Assembly (NCBI GenBank): GCA_013824385.1
Contig: PNNU01000043.1
Coordinates: 1-13,337 of the forward strand
Reading direction: 5' to 3'
Source: Anaerolinea sp.
GTDB taxonomy: Bacteria > Chloroflexota > Anaerolineae > Anaerolineales > Anaerolineaceae
Length of the DNA: 13,337 bases
Shown here: positions 1-6,163 of the stretch, piece after piece
How positions within the stretch are numbered: position 1 is the first letter of the stretch
Layout: each line of letters starts with the position of its first letter
The notes under the pieces: generated by a model
Told to the model about the DNA's origin: nothing
Database searches by the model: none
What the model saw: the letters and a program-made list of their open reading frames with translations, nothing else
Translations under genes and position numbers: made by a program

Positions 1-45
1 TTTTTATTTAATAGCAGCTATCCCAGACAAAAATCCATCTGATAT

Positions 46-492
46 TTACAATTCGCACTTCACCACAACCTTCTTCACCTGTGATGGACTTCCAACTGCC
101 AACCCCGGCATGTGTGCGTCTTGCGGAAAGAAGACCGCGAACGATCCTTCCACCAGGTTCAAAGTGCTGCCGCTGCCAGTCATGGCTTGATAATCTTTTT
201 CCACGCTATATTCCCCCAGTTTCATTGTGCTTGTTAAAGCAAAATCGATGCGCTCACATCCGCTGAGCATGTATTGCACATCGAGATAACGGCGGTGAGC
301 TTCCCACTTGCCTTCTTCCAACGGTTTGGTGGTGTATTCCTGCACCAACACATAGAGATGATTTCCATCCAAGTCAATGCGGCCGACAGGCAGCGACGTT
401 AGGTCGGTTAAATTTAGATAGTCAAAAGCTCTATCCATCCTCGCGGAGATATCGGTATAAAGGTAGGAATTGGATAGCATATCAAATATCAT
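46..492 (-). CDS. YhcH/YjgK/YiaL family protein
   Basis: About 148 residues, the usual size of this beta-barrel family (DUF386, TabA/YiaL/EbgC relatives), whose members are linked to sugar metabolism or biofilm control. Family-typical stretches are visible: WEAHRRYLDVQYMLSG near residues 63-78 (conserved E, H and D, probable metal ligands), GCERIDF following it, and FPQDAHMPG near 122-130. The reading frame stays open to an ATG at 597, but I chose the ATG at 492 because GAGG lies just upstream at good spacing and the protein then starts where the family does. The extra 35 residues of the longer form have no family look. The gene is on the same strand as the operon ending at 761 but is separated from it by 268 bases and a hairpin, so it is probably transcribed separately. 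The true substrate is unknown. Confidence 0.88.
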   Translation of the reverse strand: MIFDMLSNSYLYTDISARMDRAFDYLNLTDLTSLPVGRIDLDGNHLYVLVQEYTTKPLEEGKWEAHRRYLDVQYMLSGCERIDFALTSTMKLGEYSVEKDYQAMTGSGSTLNLVEGSFAVFFPQDAHMPGLAVGSPSQVKKVVVKCEL

Positions 493-511
493 GTTTACCT
501 CGATGAACTTT

Positions 512-529
512 TGATAAATTATTTTATCA
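512..529. promoter_or_regulatory. Palindrome upstream of the YhcH-family gene (possible operator)
   Basis: TGATAAA and TTTATCA form perfect 7-base arms around a 4-base spacer. The site ends 20 bases before the start codon chosen for the YhcH-family gene, where a repressor could block transcription or ribosome access. No regulator is identified, and AT-rich palindromes of this size can arise by chance. Confidence 0.3.
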
Positions 530-630
530 TTATGAACCAAGATGTATTTCTTCAATCGGGGCAAGTTCAAAATATACCCCCAGACACCGGGAATCATAAA
601 AAACGAGATTCCCAGTGTTCTTATTAAAAC

Positions 631-697
631 CTAGACCCCCGCGGTTTGATTATCGAGACTTCCTCAGTCCAATCAAAACCGCGGGGGTCTGCACTAG
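631..697. repeat. Long GC-rich inverted repeat (hairpin) between genes
   Basis: The left arm at 633-651 and the right arm at 671-690 are complementary over 19 bases with one bulged base, around a 19-base loop. The core is ACCCCCGCGG against CCGCGGGGGT. CTAG flanks both sides (631-634 and 694-697). It lies between the stop of the PanE-like gene (761) and the start of the YhcH-family gene (492), both on the minus strand. It could terminate or stabilise the operon transcript, but neither side carries a clear T-run, so a palindromic repeat element is equally possible. The rest of 493-760 shows no gene. Confidence 0.7.
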
Positions 698-760
698 ATA
701 ATAATACAGGGAATTTGTCCCCGGTATCTGGGGGTTGTTCTTTAATTTATTGCCTACTAT

Positions 761-1708
761 TTACTTACCCTGCCACTCCAACATGTACTGGTGCAGTTGA
801 TCCAGCGCCGGGGTGGGGATGCTCGCTGTTCTGGCAAAGGCTTGAAAATCATCTGAGAGCAGCTTCATTTCAGCATAAGCCGCCAGGGTGTGTCGGGTGG
901 CGATGGTGTCAAAGTGCTGCGTTCTGCTCCTCACTTTGAAGATATAACGGGTCAACCCTTTGGGCATGCACGTGATGATCTTCAACTTCGTGGGTGTGAT
1001 CGGCACATCCAGTTGAAGTAGCACTTCAAAACTTTCGTGGATGGCTTCCACCAATAATTTCAACAGGTCAGGGCGCTGAGAAAGCGCCTTGCCATCCCCT
1101 CCCGCGGCGAGGAGGGCGTTGGCCACCGGCGAAACCCAGCCGACGTGCGTCTTCTGCCAAGCCTCCATGTTGCTGCAAATGGTGGTGGCAAAACCCGCAT
1201 TTCTAAAGAGCTTGGCAATCGCGGTAATCCGTTCCGTTTTACTGCCATCCGGTTCAGCCAGGGTTGTGGGCTGCAAAAGCGGAGAAACCACATGGTAGCT
1301 CACCACGCCGTCTTGGCGGGTGCCGCCCGCACCGGCAAAACCGAGCAGTAATCGATCCTTACCCACTGCGTTGATCCATTCCGCATAGCCGTTGGGATTA
1401 TTAACCATGAACAAGATGGTTTTAGAATTCCGATTGGCGGCCAGCACGGGCAGAAGCTCTGCCACCTGGTCACCGCGCACTAGCACGATGATTAGATCAT
1501 AAGTGTCATCCGGATCCAACATCTTTATCACAGGCACACGGCTGACTGTTCGCTCACCGGTTAGTGCGCCTTCCAAAATGATCCCTTGTGCCATTACCTC
1601 ATCGTAACGCTTGCCGCGCGCCAGCAGCGTGACATCATATCCGGACAGATAAAATCGGGCAGCGTATAAACTGCCCAGCACTCCGGCGCCATAAACCAGA
1701 ATCTTCAT
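761..1708 (-). CDS. PanE/ApbA-like 2-dehydropantoate 2-reductase family protein
   Basis: A 315-residue NAD(P)-binding oxidoreductase of the ketopantoate reductase family. GAGVLG at residues 7-12 is the Rossmann dinucleotide motif, RG at 31-32 follows the second strand as in NADP-using members, and W184-x-K186 matches the position of the catalytic lysine (K176 of E. coli PanE). The two asparagines that follow that lysine in E. coli PanE (N180, N184, from memory) appear as G190 and P194, so the substrate may not be ketopantoate. An upstream ATG at 1747 exists, but the ATG at 1708 starts exactly at the Rossmann strand (MKILVYGAG) and overlaps the preceding gene as ATGA, which implies translational coupling. 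It is the last gene of the MarR-controlled operon. Family assignment is firm; the reaction is uncertain. Confidence 0.88.
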   Translation of the reverse strand: MKILVYGAGVLGSLYAARFYLSGYDVTLLARGKRYDEVMAQGIILEGALTGERTVSRVPVIKMLDPDDTYDLIIVLVRGDQVAELLPVLAANRNSKTILFMVNNPNGYAEWINAVGKDRLLLGFAGAGGTRQDGVVSYHVVSPLLQPTTLAEPDGSKTERITAIAKLFRNAGFATTICSNMEAWQKTHVGWVSPVANALLAAGGDGKALSQRPDLLKLLVEAIHESFEVLLQLDVPITPTKLKIITCMPKGLTRYIFKVRSRTQHFDTIATRHTLAAYAEMKLLSDDFQAFARTASIPTPALDQLHQYMLEWQGK

Positions 1709-2316
1709 TGAGCCGCCTTGCGGGCGTTGGCAAAACAGAAGTCGCAAAACTCCGCTCCGCGGGCAATGGTTTGCGTCCGCTGCCAGAGCACCTGCGAAGA
1801 CATATTGCCATAGATCAAGTCATCCACTCGGCAGTAGCTGGCGGTTAATTCAGGAGCACCATAGGCCGAAAGGGTGTTGAAGTAGAAGCAGGTATTCATC
1901 TTGAAACGGATGGCATCGCCATCCACTTGCTGCCAATCCATCTCCCAACCGTCCGCGGGATATTCTTTCATGGCCGTTTTAATGTATCCACGTAGAATGG
2001 GATAAAAAAAGGGGATTTTTCCGATTTTCTGAAATGTTCTGATGCTGCCTGCAAAGATGACTTCAAAGGTTTTATCGATCTTTTCCAATGCAGATTCCTG
2101 CGATTTGCCGTCCTCCCTGAGAATCTGGTAATAGGCGAGACCCGGCAGAATACCTTGCACCAGGTGATGTTTCAATACTTCATTCTCAGGCATGTCATGT
2201 CTGGCATAGAGGTCATTATAACGATTGAGAATTCGTTCGTATTGTTTTTGCCCAACCAGAGGCAGAATGCCCGGGAAGAAACGTTTGGATAATGGAATTG
2301 AGTTATTGGATTTCAT
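1705..2316 (-). CDS. L-2-amino-thiazoline-4-carboxylic acid hydrolase family protein
   Basis: 203 residues resembling the ATC hydrolase family, named for the Pseudomonas enzyme that opens the thiazoline ring on the way to L-cysteine. Many members are found outside that pathway and their substrates are unknown. The C-terminal half carries the recognisable part: NTCFYF (141-146), PELTASYCRVDD (155-166) with C162 and D165/D166, and a final GAEFCDFCF (187-195). The N-terminal half is helical with no signal peptide, so it should be cytoplasmic. The start at 2316 has AAAGGA about six bases upstream. The stop overlaps the start of the PanE-like gene by four bases, and the methyltransferase gene ends 18 bases upstream. 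The operon context suggests modification of a small molecule, but nothing names it. Confidence 0.8.
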   Translation of the reverse strand: MKSNNSIPLSKRFFPGILPLVGQKQYERILNRYNDLYARHDMPENEVLKHHLVQGILPGLAYYQILREDGKSQESALEKIDKTFEVIFAGSIRTFQKIGKIPFFYPILRGYIKTAMKEYPADGWEMDWQQVDGDAIRFKMNTCFYFNTLSAYGAPELTASYCRVDDLIYGNMSSQVLWQRTQTIARGAEFCDFCFANARKAAQ

Positions 2317-2334
2317 ATTTTTCCTTTGTGTGTA

Positions 2335-2892
2335 TTATTTTAGAAAGACGACCGAACGGCTGATGGCGACTTGCGGATGCGAAACTTCAATAAATCCCAA
2401 CTCGCAGCCCATGTCCAGGGTGGTCTCAAAATTCCTGCGTGTGACATGGATGATTGGTTCCACGATCAACAGTATGCCGTCTGGTTTGAGCATGGAATGG
2501 AGTTCCTGTAAAAAGGCTTTGCGGTTGCAGACTTCATGCACCATCCAGAATGCGAAAATCATATCTACGGGTTCGGCCACACCTATTCTTGAGGGTGTAC
2601 ATAAATGGGGCTGAATGATGGATTGCACTCCGGCATTTTTTGCCCGCTTTTTAAGCCCGGCGAGCATCTGCGGCTGCAAGTCCGCGGCGATGACCTTTCC
2701 GTTTGGTCCTGCCAGCCTGGCGAGTTCCAATGAAAAATATCCCATTCCGCAGCCTATATCCAGCACCGTGTTACCGGCGCGGACGTATGGTTTCAGAATT
2801 TTGTTGGGGTTGTGCATTAATTTCCGCATGGGGTTGTCAAAGGTGAACAGCAGCCACCAGGGACAGGTAAAATTGGATTTAAGTTGTGCCAT
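2335..2892 (-). CDS. Class I SAM-dependent methyltransferase
   Basis: 185 residues with a complete small methyltransferase fold. VLDIGCGMGYFS at 43-54 is motif I for SAM binding, VIAADLQPQML at 67-77 holds the acidic residue that binds the SAM ribose (D71), AEPVDMIFAFWMVHEV at 106-121 is motif II, and LKPDGILLIVEP at 135-146 is motif III. The N-terminal FDNPMRKLMHNPNKIL segment is typical of a UbiE-like subgroup acting on small molecules or lipids. The frame is open upstream to 3033, but that would overlap the preceding gene. The ATG at 2892 has a perfect AAGGAG seven bases upstream and gives the family length. It lies 37 bases after the HXXEE gene and 18 before the ATC-hydrolase-family gene, in one operon. 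The substrate is unknown. Confidence 0.9.
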   Translation of the reverse strand: MAQLKSNFTCPWWLLFTFDNPMRKLMHNPNKILKPYVRAGNTVLDIGCGMGYFSLELARLAGPNGKVIAADLQPQMLAGLKKRAKNAGVQSIIQPHLCTPSRIGVAEPVDMIFAFWMVHEVCNRKAFLQELHSMLKPDGILLIVEPIIHVTRRNFETTLDMGCELGFIEVSHPQVAISRSVVFLK

Positions 2893-2929
2893 AATGATTC
2901 TCCTTGACAATTGTTCTTTGAGCAAAAGA

Positions 2930-3481
2930 CTAATCAGAAAATAATTTGTCCAACTTATGTGAAAACCGTAATATCCACTCAACCATTTTTGGCAATTTGT
3001 TATTCTTGCTGCTGATCGCGGATTCAATGACACCGGGTATGACCAAACTGAGAATGATTACCAGAAGCCAAACCGGAAGTATATTATTTAAGACTATTAT
3101 CCAAACAATGAAAATCACAGCAAGTAATGCAAACAAACCGCCAAAGAGTAACCCTGGATTATATTTTTTGGTTTTTATTGATAACCCGATATGCTGTATT
3201 GAATTGAGTAATGTGAAATCTACCAATAACATCATCAGTATTGTTCCGATAACGATGTTTGGAATGAAGTAACAAATCAAAGTCCAGCAAAAGCCAAAAA
3301 GACTCAGAAAAATCAGCCATAGCCTTCCACCAAGTTTGGATTCTTCATTCACACCAGAGGAATAACTATTTTTATGAAAATCATAAATATTCCATTCTTC
3401 CAACTCGTGGATGAGCAGTATCACAGGGATGATGAAGAAAAGTGATCTGATGGTTTGCGGATTTGTCAAATTGATTTCCAT
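2930..3481 (-). CDS. HXXEE domain integral membrane protein
   Basis: 183 residues, mostly hydrophobic, with about five predicted membrane spans (near 12-28, 53-75, 77-95, 111-131 and 136-155). H25-E-L-E-E29 inside the first span gives the family its name, and NSIQHI (93-98) plus KKYNPG (105-110) match other conserved family positions. Members are bacterial membrane proteins of unknown function; the buried His and Glu residues suggest metal binding or catalysis within the membrane, which is inference. The start at 3481 is preceded by AAAGGAG about 11 bases upstream. It is the first gene of the operon: the putative MarR operator and a TATAGT -10-like element lie directly upstream. Membrane placement next to a methyltransferase and a hydrolase could mean lipid or lipophile processing. 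Confidence 0.85.
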   Translation of the reverse strand: MEINLTNPQTIRSLFFIIPVILLIHELEEWNIYDFHKNSYSSGVNEESKLGGRLWLIFLSLFGFCWTLICYFIPNIVIGTILMMLLVDFTLLNSIQHIGLSIKTKKYNPGLLFGGLFALLAVIFIVWIIVLNNILPVWLLVIILSLVIPGVIESAISSKNNKLPKMVEWILRFSHKLDKLFSD

Positions 3482-3500
3482 TGTTGATACTTCTCCTTTA

Positions 3501-3522
3501 TTAGTTAGGCAAAACTAACTAT
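3501..3522. promoter_or_regulatory. MarR operator (operon copy) overlapping a -10-like element
   Basis: TTAGTTAG, spacer GCAAAA, CTAACTAT: two 8-base arms with a single mismatch at the outermost position. It matches the site at 3970-3991 in both arms and shares GC at the start of the spacer. On the minus strand TATAGT (3518-3523) is a plausible -10 for the HXXEE operon and overlaps the site, so binding would block RNA polymerase. The matching -35 would lie in the end of marR and is weak. Confidence 0.82.
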
Positions 3523-3535
3523 ATGTTTAAAAAAA

Positions 3536-3967
3536 CTATTTTTTGCCATCAAATGCTTTCGCCAACAGAGCGGCGAGTTGTTCGACTTCATTTGCGTTAA
3601 GGCTGGCGGACAAGAGGCGAGCCATGTTTTTGTGTATATTTTGATGCAGTTCATCAAAATCGAGCGCTTTTTGAGTGGTCACAATATGAAAGGAGCGCAG
3701 ATCTTCATGATCCTGGACTTTTGCCACATAGCCTTTTCTGATCAATGTACCCACATTGGCAGTCACCGAGGGTTTTGATACGTTTAATTCCCTGGCGAGG
3801 TCGCTGAAGGTGGGGTGGCCCATGCGGATGATGGTGTTCAAATAGAGCATCTGACGCATCGACAATTCAGCAAAACGCTCATCCTCAAAGGCGCGTTCTT
3901 CCATTTCTGCCATGATGCTGCTGGCAGTGTCTATCACTTTTTCGAGAGGTTCAAGGTTTATTTTCAT
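3536..3967 (-). CDS. MarR family transcriptional regulator
   Basis: 143 residues with the standard MarR layout: an N-terminal dimerisation helix, a winged helix-turn-helix (helices around PTFSDLARELNVSKPSVTANVGTLIRKGYV, 52-81), the wing (DHEDLRSFHIV, 86-96), and a C-terminal helix pair. MarR proteins bind palindromes as dimers and usually release DNA on binding a small ligand. It lies just upstream of the four-gene operon and on the same strand, with matching palindromes ahead of both transcription units, which supports autoregulation and control of the operon. The start at 3967 lies inside the palindrome, about 17 bases from the predicted transcription start. No clear Shine-Dalgarno is seen, so translation may be weak. 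The inducing ligand is unknown but may be the substrate of the operon's enzymes. Confidence 0.93.
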   Translation of the reverse strand: MKINLEPLEKVIDTASSIMAEMEERAFEDERFAELSMRQMLYLNTIIRMGHPTFSDLARELNVSKPSVTANVGTLIRKGYVAKVQDHEDLRSFHIVTTQKALDFDELHQNIHKNMARLLSASLNANEVEQLAALLAKAFDGKK

Positions 3968-3995
3968 AATTAGTTAGGCTTTACTAACTAATTAT
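3966..3995. promoter_or_regulatory. MarR operator (autoregulatory copy)
   Basis: A 30-base perfect palindrome: 12-base arms (ATAATTAGTTAG and CTAACTAATTAT) around the spacer GCTTTA. The 22-base core at 3970-3991 matches the operon site at 3501-3522. The palindrome covers nearly all of the marR -10 element and reaches into its start codon, so bound repressor would exclude RNA polymerase. Confidence 0.87.
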
Positions 3996-4018
3996 AACAA
4001 AAAAAGAACTTTTGTCAA
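3991..4018 (-). promoter_or_regulatory. Consensus sigma-70-type promoter of marR
   Basis: On the minus strand TTGACA (4013-4018) and TATAAT (3991-3996) are separated by 16 bases; both hexamers match the consensus perfectly. Transcription should start near 3984, leaving a leader of about 17 bases. Such a strong promoter under a large operator fits a tightly repressed gene. Confidence 0.85.
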
Positions 4019-4045
4019 TCCTGTTTTGTTTTCATGACTTTCAAC

Positions 4046-4051
4046 TATAAT
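4046..4051 (+). promoter_or_regulatory. -10 element of udk, six bases before the start codon
   Basis: TATAAT ends six bases before the ATG at 4058, so transcription would begin at or next to the start codon and give a leaderless mRNA. The -35 is weak (TTTTGT at 16-base spacing). No Shine-Dalgarno precedes either candidate ATG (4034 or 4058), which fits leaderless translation. Confidence 0.5.
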
Positions 4052-4057
4052 TACTGC

Positions 4058-4702
4058 ATGCCCAATAAATCAACCCCTCTTGTGATTGGTGTAGCCGGCG
4101 GATCAGGCTCCGGCAAGACTACTGTTGCCAATATGGTTTTGAAGCGGGTAGGCAAGCAGCGCATAGCCTTCCTGCAGCATGATTCCTATTATCGGGAATT
4201 AACCGGTTTACCTGTAGCGCAGCGTGCCATGGTCAATTTTGACCACCCCAATTCACTGGAATCTGAAATGCTGAGAGAGCACATCTTGCAGTTGAAAGAT
4301 TGGCATTCTGTTGAAGTTCCAGTTTATGATTTCACCACTCACAGCCGCACGGGCGAAACCCTCCATGTGGAACCCAAACGCGTGATTTTGGTGGAAGGAA
4401 TTCTCATTTTTGCGGATCCCTGTTTGCGTGAATTGTTTGACGTCAAAATATTCGTGGATACTGATTCAGATATTCGTTTCATTCGACGGCTCGACCGTGA
4501 CATCACTGAACGCGGACGTACAACCGAAAATGTGGTTAAGCAGTATATGAGCACAGTCAGACCGATGCATCTGGAATTTGTTGAACCATCCAAACGCTAT
4601 GCGGATGTGATCATCCCCGAAGGAGGGTTGAATGTGGTCGCCATGGACATGGTTATCGCGCGTATCGAATCCCTGCTTAAGGAAGAACACAAGGAAGAAT
4701 GA
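4058..4702 (+). CDS. udk: Uridine kinase
   Basis: 214 residues, the same size as E. coli Udk. It phosphorylates uridine and cytidine to UMP and CMP in cytoplasmic pyrimidine salvage. GGSGSGKTT (14-22) is the P-loop. QHDSYYR, NFDHPNSLE and PVYDFTTHSRT are the nucleoside-binding signatures of the family, VILVEGILIF is the Walker B-like strand, and RFIRRLDRDITERGRT is the lid with phosphate-binding arginines. The frame opens at an ATG at 4034, but 4058 gives the family N-terminus and lies six bases after a TATAAT. The gene is divergent from marR; its promoter is about 55 bases from the marR operator, so joint control is doubtful. It overlaps the following VTT gene by four bases (ATGA). Confidence 0.95.
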   Translation: MPNKSTPLVIGVAGGSGSGKTTVANMVLKRVGKQRIAFLQHDSYYRELTGLPVAQRAMVNFDHPNSLESEMLREHILQLKDWHSVEVPVYDFTTHSRTGETLHVEPKRVILVEGILIFADPCLRELFDVKIFVDTDSDIRFIRRLDRDITERGRTTENVVKQYMSTVRPMHLEFVEPSKRYADVIIPEGGLNVVAMDMVIARIESLLKEEHKEE

Positions 4703-5241
4703 AGCTGACAGGCTGGAAGCTCAACGTTTTCAGAGGCTTGGTGCTCGTGGCTGTCATAGCCCTCTCGGCGTTGTTTTTTATATATCGAAACGAATTGCAA
4801 AAATTCGGCGCTTTGGGCTATCCCGGCATATTTTTTATCTCTTTGTTCTCCAATGCTACTTTGATCCTGCCCGTTCCGGGCGTGCTTTTTACGTCAGCCA
4901 TGGGGGCAGTGTTCAATCCCTGGTGGGTGGCGCTGGCAGCTGGGTCAGGCGCTGCAATAGGAGAATTAACCGGTTACCTTGCCGGTTTCAGCGGGCAAGC
5001 CGTGATCGAGAACAAGAAGTGGTATGAGCGTGTATCCGGCTGGATGAAGAGATACGGCGACATCACTATTGTTGTGATGGCTTTTGTACCGAATCCGCTC
5101 TTCGATATAGCAGGAATGGTGGCGGGTGCCCTTCGTTTGCCACTGTGGCGATATTTATTAATGAGCTGGATCGGCAAGACCGGCAAGATGCTTCTCTTTG
5201 CTTTCGGCGGAGTATCCATCTTAAAGTTGTTTGGAGCTTAA
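4699..5241 (+). CDS. VTT domain (DedA/TVP38-like) membrane protein
   Basis: 180 residues with an N-terminal membrane span (12-28) and further hydrophobic segments near 41-57, 61-92, 122-145 and 150-172. The VTT-domain hallmarks are present: the glycine-rich loop GSGAAIGELTGYLAG (82-96) with its glutamate, and FVPNPLFDIAGMVAGALR (129-146), the re-entrant loop found in YqaA/DedA relatives. Members act in membrane homeostasis, and some are proposed lipid scramblases or transporters. The start codon overlaps the udk stop, with AGGA a few bases upstream, so the two are co-translated. No functional link with uridine kinase is obvious; the pairing may simply be conserved by order. The substrate is unknown. 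Confidence 0.87.
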   Translation: MKLTGWKLNVFRGLVLVAVIALSALFFIYRNELQKFGALGYPGIFFISLFSNATLILPVPGVLFTSAMGAVFNPWWVALAAGSGAAIGELTGYLAGFSGQAVIENKKWYERVSGWMKRYGDITIVVMAFVPNPLFDIAGMVAGALRLPLWRYLLMSWIGKTGKMLLFAFGGVSILKLFGA

Positions 5242-5267
5242 TGGAGACTCCTAATCCCATTATTTAA

Positions 5268-5296
5268 TTTGCATAATGAGATAGACTCGATATAAT
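5268..5296 (+). promoter_or_regulatory. Promoter of the receiver-Hpt / receiver-ATPase operon
   Basis: TTTGCA (5268-5273), a 17-base spacer, then a consensus TATAAT (5291-5296). Predicted transcription starts near 5303, about 40 bases before the ATG at 5344. It separates the signalling pair from the udk operon. Confidence 0.6.
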
Positions 5297-5343
5297 TAAT
5301 CAAGATCAATTCATCGGAATGAGACAATCACAGGGAAATACAA

Positions 5344-6132
5344 ATGGCGAATTCTGATTTACGTATTTTGTTGGCAGAAGACAACGAGGTAAACCAACAT
5401 CTGATGTTGCGCATATTGGCGCGGGTTGGCTACGATGCAGTGCTGGCAAAAACGGGCATTCAGGTGTTGAATAAGATGGATCGGCAGGATTTTGACATTA
5501 TCCTGATGGACATCCAGATGCCTGACATGGACGGCGTAACAGCGACCAAATTAATTCGCGCGCATTATGCCCCTGAAAAACAGCCGAAGATAATTGCGCT
5601 GACAGCCGAATCATCCACTGAGGGACGCGAGGAGTATTTTGCTGCGGGGATGAACGATGTGCTGACAAAACCAGTGCAAATCGATGCCTTGGTCAATATT
5701 CTTGCCAATATTTCTGTTCAAACTGAAGACGCGGAAGGCAGCCAGCGTGACCAAAATAAAGCTGCCTCTTTGAATGATTTTCCAATCCTCGATGAAAGCG
5801 TTATGCATGATTTTATGTCTTTGATGGGGGATGAGGGAAAAGAATCAGCTCTTCACCTGGTGGATCTTTTTAAGAGTGGTACACCCGGACTAATCGAGCA
5901 AATTGAGACTACTTCTGATAAAAAGAACAAGGATGAATTATTAAGAGCATTGCATACCTTGAAAGGCAGCAGCAGCCAGGTAGGCGGCCGCCGCATGGAG
6001 CAGTTTTGTTCTCGTCTTGAAGTCTTGGTTAAACAATCGGGAATTGAGCCTTTTGTAACCTTTATCCCTGGCATCAAGCAGGAATTCTTTGAGCTACGCA
6101 TGGCTCTGGATGAGTTTTTGGAAAAAGAATAA
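5344..6132 (+). CDS. Receiver-Hpt phosphorelay protein
   Basis: 262 residues in two domains. Residues 6-122 are a CheY-like receiver with E12/D13, phospho-acceptor D56 (MDIQMPDMDG), T87 and K109 (LTKP) all present. Residues 150-258 are a histidine phosphotransfer domain with H204 in HTLKGSS. This order normally forms the tail of a hybrid sensor kinase. Here it is a separate protein with its own promoter and ATG (GGGA about seven bases upstream), without kinase or sensor domain. It should accept phosphate from a kinase encoded elsewhere and pass it on through H204. The next gene, 31 bases downstream, also has a receiver and is the natural candidate to take that phosphate. Both domains look intact; the partner is inference. 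Confidence 0.92.
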   Translation: MANSDLRILLAEDNEVNQHLMLRILARVGYDAVLAKTGIQVLNKMDRQDFDIILMDIQMPDMDGVTATKLIRAHYAPEKQPKIIALTAESSTEGREEYFAAGMNDVLTKPVQIDALVNILANISVQTEDAEGSQRDQNKAASLNDFPILDESVMHDFMSLMGDEGKESALHLVDLFKSGTPGLIEQIETTSDKKNKDELLRALHTLKGSSSQVGGRRMEQFCSRLEVLVKQSGIEPFVTFIPGIKQEFFELRMALDEFLEKE

Positions 6133-6163
6133 CTTTGCGGATTGAATTGTTTTGGAGGCTGGC

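Noticed and set aside
646..939. 97-codon plus-strand open frame
   Set aside because: It begins in the inverted repeat and runs antisense into the PanE-like gene; low-complexity, cysteine-rich translation typical of a shadow frame.
2893..3033. Longer methyltransferase start
   Set aside because: It would overlap the HXXEE gene by over 100 bases, whereas the internal ATG has a perfect Shine-Dalgarno and family length.
4632..5027. 131-codon plus-strand open frame across the udk/VTT junction
   Set aside because: It is out of frame with both real genes and shows no domain; the VTT gene explains the region.
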